Shown here one piece after another: positions 60,955 through 64,000 of a stretch of DNA of 64,000 bases (positions are counted from its first letter, which is position 1; each line of letters starts with the position of its first letter). Both the position numbers and the translations under genes were made by a program. Source of the stretch: Paragonimus skrjabini miyazakii (Eukaryota > Platyhelminthes > Trematoda > Plagiorchiida > Troglotrematidae); NCBI GenBank assembly GCA_014338405.1, contig JTDE01000105.1, forward strand, positions 295,274-359,273, given 5' to 3'. The notes beneath the pieces were generated by a model. It was not told the origin of the DNA. It worked only from the letters and a program-made list of their open reading frames with translations, and ran no database searches.

Positions 60955-62671
60955 GGCGTGGCACCAGTAGCAAGCAGGTGTTGAACGATACTACAAGCCC
61001 TTCTGCGGGGCAAGCACTGTCGATCGCGTTTGAAGTTCATTGTTGCCCTCACTCTTATATGACAGATAGATGAAACTCAGCTTTTTCTCCACTGTCTGGA
61101 TGGATTCCAATTTCGTACCGGGACGCAAATCTTTATCTATGAATCTTCCAGAATATCCATTTCTAGTAAACGCTTATCGAATATACGTAACTTTTTTCTA
61201 TGAAGCATCCGGTGTGCAGATCTTTTGCGCTCTGTTCAACAGACAATGTACCCAATTTCGTCCGCACTTCAACGGGACAAAACTGTGAAAATTTGTGTAT
61301 TGACCCGTGTGCATGTTGAAACCACTTCTTCAGAATAGCACCGATCGACATCGAAAAACAAGGACCCAGCACATTGAACCCCGTGTATTGGTATCGACTC
61401 TGGAAAATAGAGGGTACAGACAAAGCACGTCAAGTTAGCGGAGCGTGGAGTGAGTTGTGGTTTTAGACCCGGGACGGATATTACAAAATGGATGACTCGA
61501 TTAAAACAGAATTAGGCAAAAAATAGTCTAAATCTCCAAAATAGTACAACCGAATGTGACTATCAAAAATATTATTTATTATAGTCGCTACACACGTTTG
61601 TTTGACTCGTTATAAGTTTCACATATAGTGCACACTCACCCCATAATAAAAGCCTGATGAAAATGACCGAAAACATCTGTTTACTACACACTGCTTTGTA
61701 TAGTCAAACTAACTGCCCAGTTTACTTCCTGTACAGTTTCGGGTCAATGAACAAAGGTTTAACCCTTTGTCGCTGCAGTCCTCTTCTGGGCACATTTTCC
61801 TTCACCTGTTCCCGTGGGAGTTTTCTGAATGAGTATGTGAGCATCACCCGGACAGGCTCAATAATATTTTACTCAAACCAAACAACAGCACCTTACTAAT
61901 ATAACTGATAGGTTAGTTTCACTCTGTCAGTGTTACTACTACATTTTTTCTACCTACTAAGTGTATACTATACAGTCGAGGAAATAGAAAAGTCGAATTC
62001 TGGACATAGATATCGTCATCCGAATTCGCTCATACGTCCCAGTACTGTCCAACAAAACCGAATCGTTAAGGATTTGGAAGTTAATTCAACCGACTTCCAT
62101 TGCCAAGAATTCAAGATCCATTGATGAGTTACCCTGCTTTGTTCACTCACTTTTCTCTGGTTCATAAGTGGCTACCATGTAAATGTGTAATACAAGGTAC
62201 TCAGCCTGCTAATGAGTCAGTAGTGTGTTTTTTGTATACAAAAGATAAACTCATCGTTAGTTGATAGTAATTCATCTGGAAAATTGTAGGTCATCAGTTA
62301 ACTGATACCTTGTTGAAAAAAGAACACAGCTAATGGACACGGACGTAACATCGCAATTGACAGTCCAAGCTGGTGTTTTATTAAGAAACTGGATATCAAT
62401 CTGACCAAACGTTAACATGTTCACTTTCTTGCTGATTGAATTGCCAGTGAAATGGTTGACGGTTAATGGCTTAAACACACAAGCTCACTGCCGTTACTAA
62501 AAAGTAAGTCACGTTATTCTTTGGAAGGACTCGACGTTTAAGCACTAAGATGTTCATAAATCCAGAAAATTTCCTTCAGACCACCTACTGAGGAGCAAAT
62601 ATGTCTAGTTTCCATACCCATACTAAGTAAGTGAACAGATGCAAACCAACACACACACAGTTGAACTGAAT

Positions 62672-62965
62672 TTACGCGATTTGCTCAGTCTTCACTCTCG
62701 TTTGCTGGGCAGATAACTTGTTCCTGTTTTCAGTGTTCACATGAGCTGACTGCACTGCAGAAAGCCAAATGTCCGCTAAAAATCCTGCATATGTTTCGGT
62801 AACGTGTGTTTCACAAGGGAGATTAAAATTTCCATGTTTGACATGAGGATCATAGTAGATCAACGCAGCAGCCATTATTAGGTTCCTTTTGTCCGTTGTT
62901 AGTCTGACAGTTTCAGTCGAAATGTGCTTTAAACTCCGTATAGGAAGGTGGTTGAAATTAACCAA
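62672..62965 (-). other. Minus-strand open stretch, 97 codons, unassigned
   Basis: Contains TDKRNLIMAAALIYYDPHVK, NFNLPCETHVTETYAGFLAD and NRNKLSAQQTRVKTEQIA before the stop. Composition is protein-like but no domain is recognised. Apparent start is not ATG. It lies in NCLX intron 8 on the opposite strand and might belong with 60562-60954. Confidence 0.25.
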
Positions 62966-63705
62966 ACGATGCCTTTTGAATGGTAAAATGAGAGGATCAA
63001 TCTATATGCGACTCAGTACGCATCGGGTGAACAAAAATAAGCAAATTAGATTGAAGCAAGTTAGATTGAAAATTAAACCAATAACCCTAATGGTCTGGCT
63101 TTGAAGGAAAACCAACATCAGCCAGAGTTTTAAGGCCACTGGTTCTTATACATGCATACATACATATATACAAGTTTGGTCTATTGCGTGTGACAGTTCA
63201 AGTCCTGTGTAGCTTCTATAACCAAGGTTGTGAGGATGCATTAACGCTCAGAACTTACAATTCTGACAAACTGTACTTTTGAGACTAAATTTCATTTGTA
63301 AATCTACCCTGCGACCTTTAGAAAGCGTTAGACCAGCTAACGTAACGTAGTTTGAACGGTAACACAACATGTAATATAGTAACTCACAGTGGATCCATTC
63401 GTGATTCGGAGACTCTCTCTTCGAATGGGGACACTCTTCTCTTAGCTAGACTTCTATACACCTGGATGTGAAAAAGCCAAAAATGTGGGGGCAACAAGGA
63501 CTTGTTGTGCGTGAAAATGGAATAACTTTCAAATTTTTCATATTATCTTTGAAACTACAATTTCACTGGAGAACCTATGAAGAACCATTTGTGGCTCTAT
63601 GAATTTTATTTCATGACAAATAAGTATTGTTCCAACAGTCTTAATTGATAATTGTTTAATCAGACTTCAGCTGACCACGATGTTTTCTATTTACTGTTTG
63701 TCCAG

Positions 63706-63795
63706 AGGAGGCTGATTGGAAACGATCACAGAGGTCACTACAGGCTGATGCCGAAGGTGGTCCAGGCTATACAGATGGCTATCCCTCCAGTCATG
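63706..63795 (+). CDS. SLC8B1: NCLX exon 9: end of central loop seen in this window
   Basis: A 90-nt exon with acceptor CTGTTTGTCCAG and donor GTAAAT, phase 1 in and out. Joined to exon 8 it reads KEADWKRSQRSLQADAEGG then PGYTDGYPSSH and a partial Gly codon. It is hydrophilic, consistent with the loop before the second membrane bundle. KRSQRS offers another basophilic kinase-type site. The gene continues past position 64000; the alpha-2 repeat (usually GNSIGD) is not in the window. Assigned by phase, splice sites and order, not by direct homology. Confidence 0.6.
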
Positions 63796-64000
63796 GTAAA
63801 TTGAATACGGGTTTATATACTATGGTTTACAATGTGGATTCACGTAATGTGTGCCATATCAAAATATTATATTTCTGTTTAGTAGAAAACGACTTGGAAT
63901 AGGTCATTCTTGTTTTCAGAAGAGCTTAGCTGAGACTGTTAACTACCCATTCCCCAGTTACCTTGATAAAAGTTAGAGAACAATGCATTTGACAAAACTC
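63796..64000 (+). other. NCLX intron 9, left end
   Basis: Intronic sequence running off the window; no acceptor with an open continuation is seen before position 64000. Confidence 0.5.

Noticed and set aside
1..64000. CRISPR arrays, bacterial operons, prophage or integron features
   Set aside because: No regularly spaced repeats or dense gene packing; spliced exons and retroelements show a eukaryotic genome.

Overview
The window looks like a repeat-rich, intron-rich metazoan genome, most likely a parasitic flatworm (trematode or cestode). The grounds are long introns, decayed Penelope-like retroelements with flatworm-style GIY-YIG tails, a hammerhead ribozyme, Ty3/Gypsy debris and tRNA-derived repeats. 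The phylum is inferred; only the repeat content and gene structure are seen. There are no bacterial-type genes, and most long open frames are chance or repeat debris.

The one confidently recognised host gene is on the + strand and fills the right two thirds. It is a mitochondrial-type sodium/calcium exchanger (NCLX, SLC8B1), rebuilt here as nine coding exons: 22027-22359, 33206-33258, 35592-35649, 40072-40189, 43248-43415, 43874-44227, 49273-49698, 52383-52403 and 63706-63795. All donors are GT and all acceptors AG, and the reading frame is unbroken for 540 codons. Exons 1-6 give the Cys-containing N-terminal region, the alpha-1 repeat with GNGAPD, and the first membrane bundle. Exons 7-9 give a long Ser/Arg-rich loop. 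The alpha-2 half lies beyond position 64000. Introns reach 10.8 and 11.3 kb and hold transposon fragments.

Layout. 1-4440: a Penelope-like (PLE) tail on the minus strand interrupted by a 176-base assembly gap, then a well-formed type I hammerhead ribozyme and a duplicated segment. 4441-16190: mostly featureless, with two decayed hammerhead copies and a PLE endonuclease fragment at 11.8 kb. 16190-17990: the longest PLE copy (minus strand; reverse transcriptase, then GIY-YIG), inactivated. 18000-21700: unassigned, with coding-like minus-strand stretches and a possible minus-strand signal-peptide exon diverging from NCLX. 22027-64000: NCLX exons. Intron 1 holds a dispersed repeat (R1) plus Ty3/Gypsy gag, RNase H and integrase remnants. 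Intron 2 holds a large inverted pair of tRNA-derived SINEs. Introns 4 and 6 hold further R1 copies. Intron 8 holds a second PLE copy and small palindromes.

The most interesting items are the intact-looking hammerhead ribozyme, the NCLX gene with its symmetric phase-1 loop exons (including a 21-nt microexon), a possible intronic poly(A) isoform and internal promoter, and the long SINE hairpin in intron 2.
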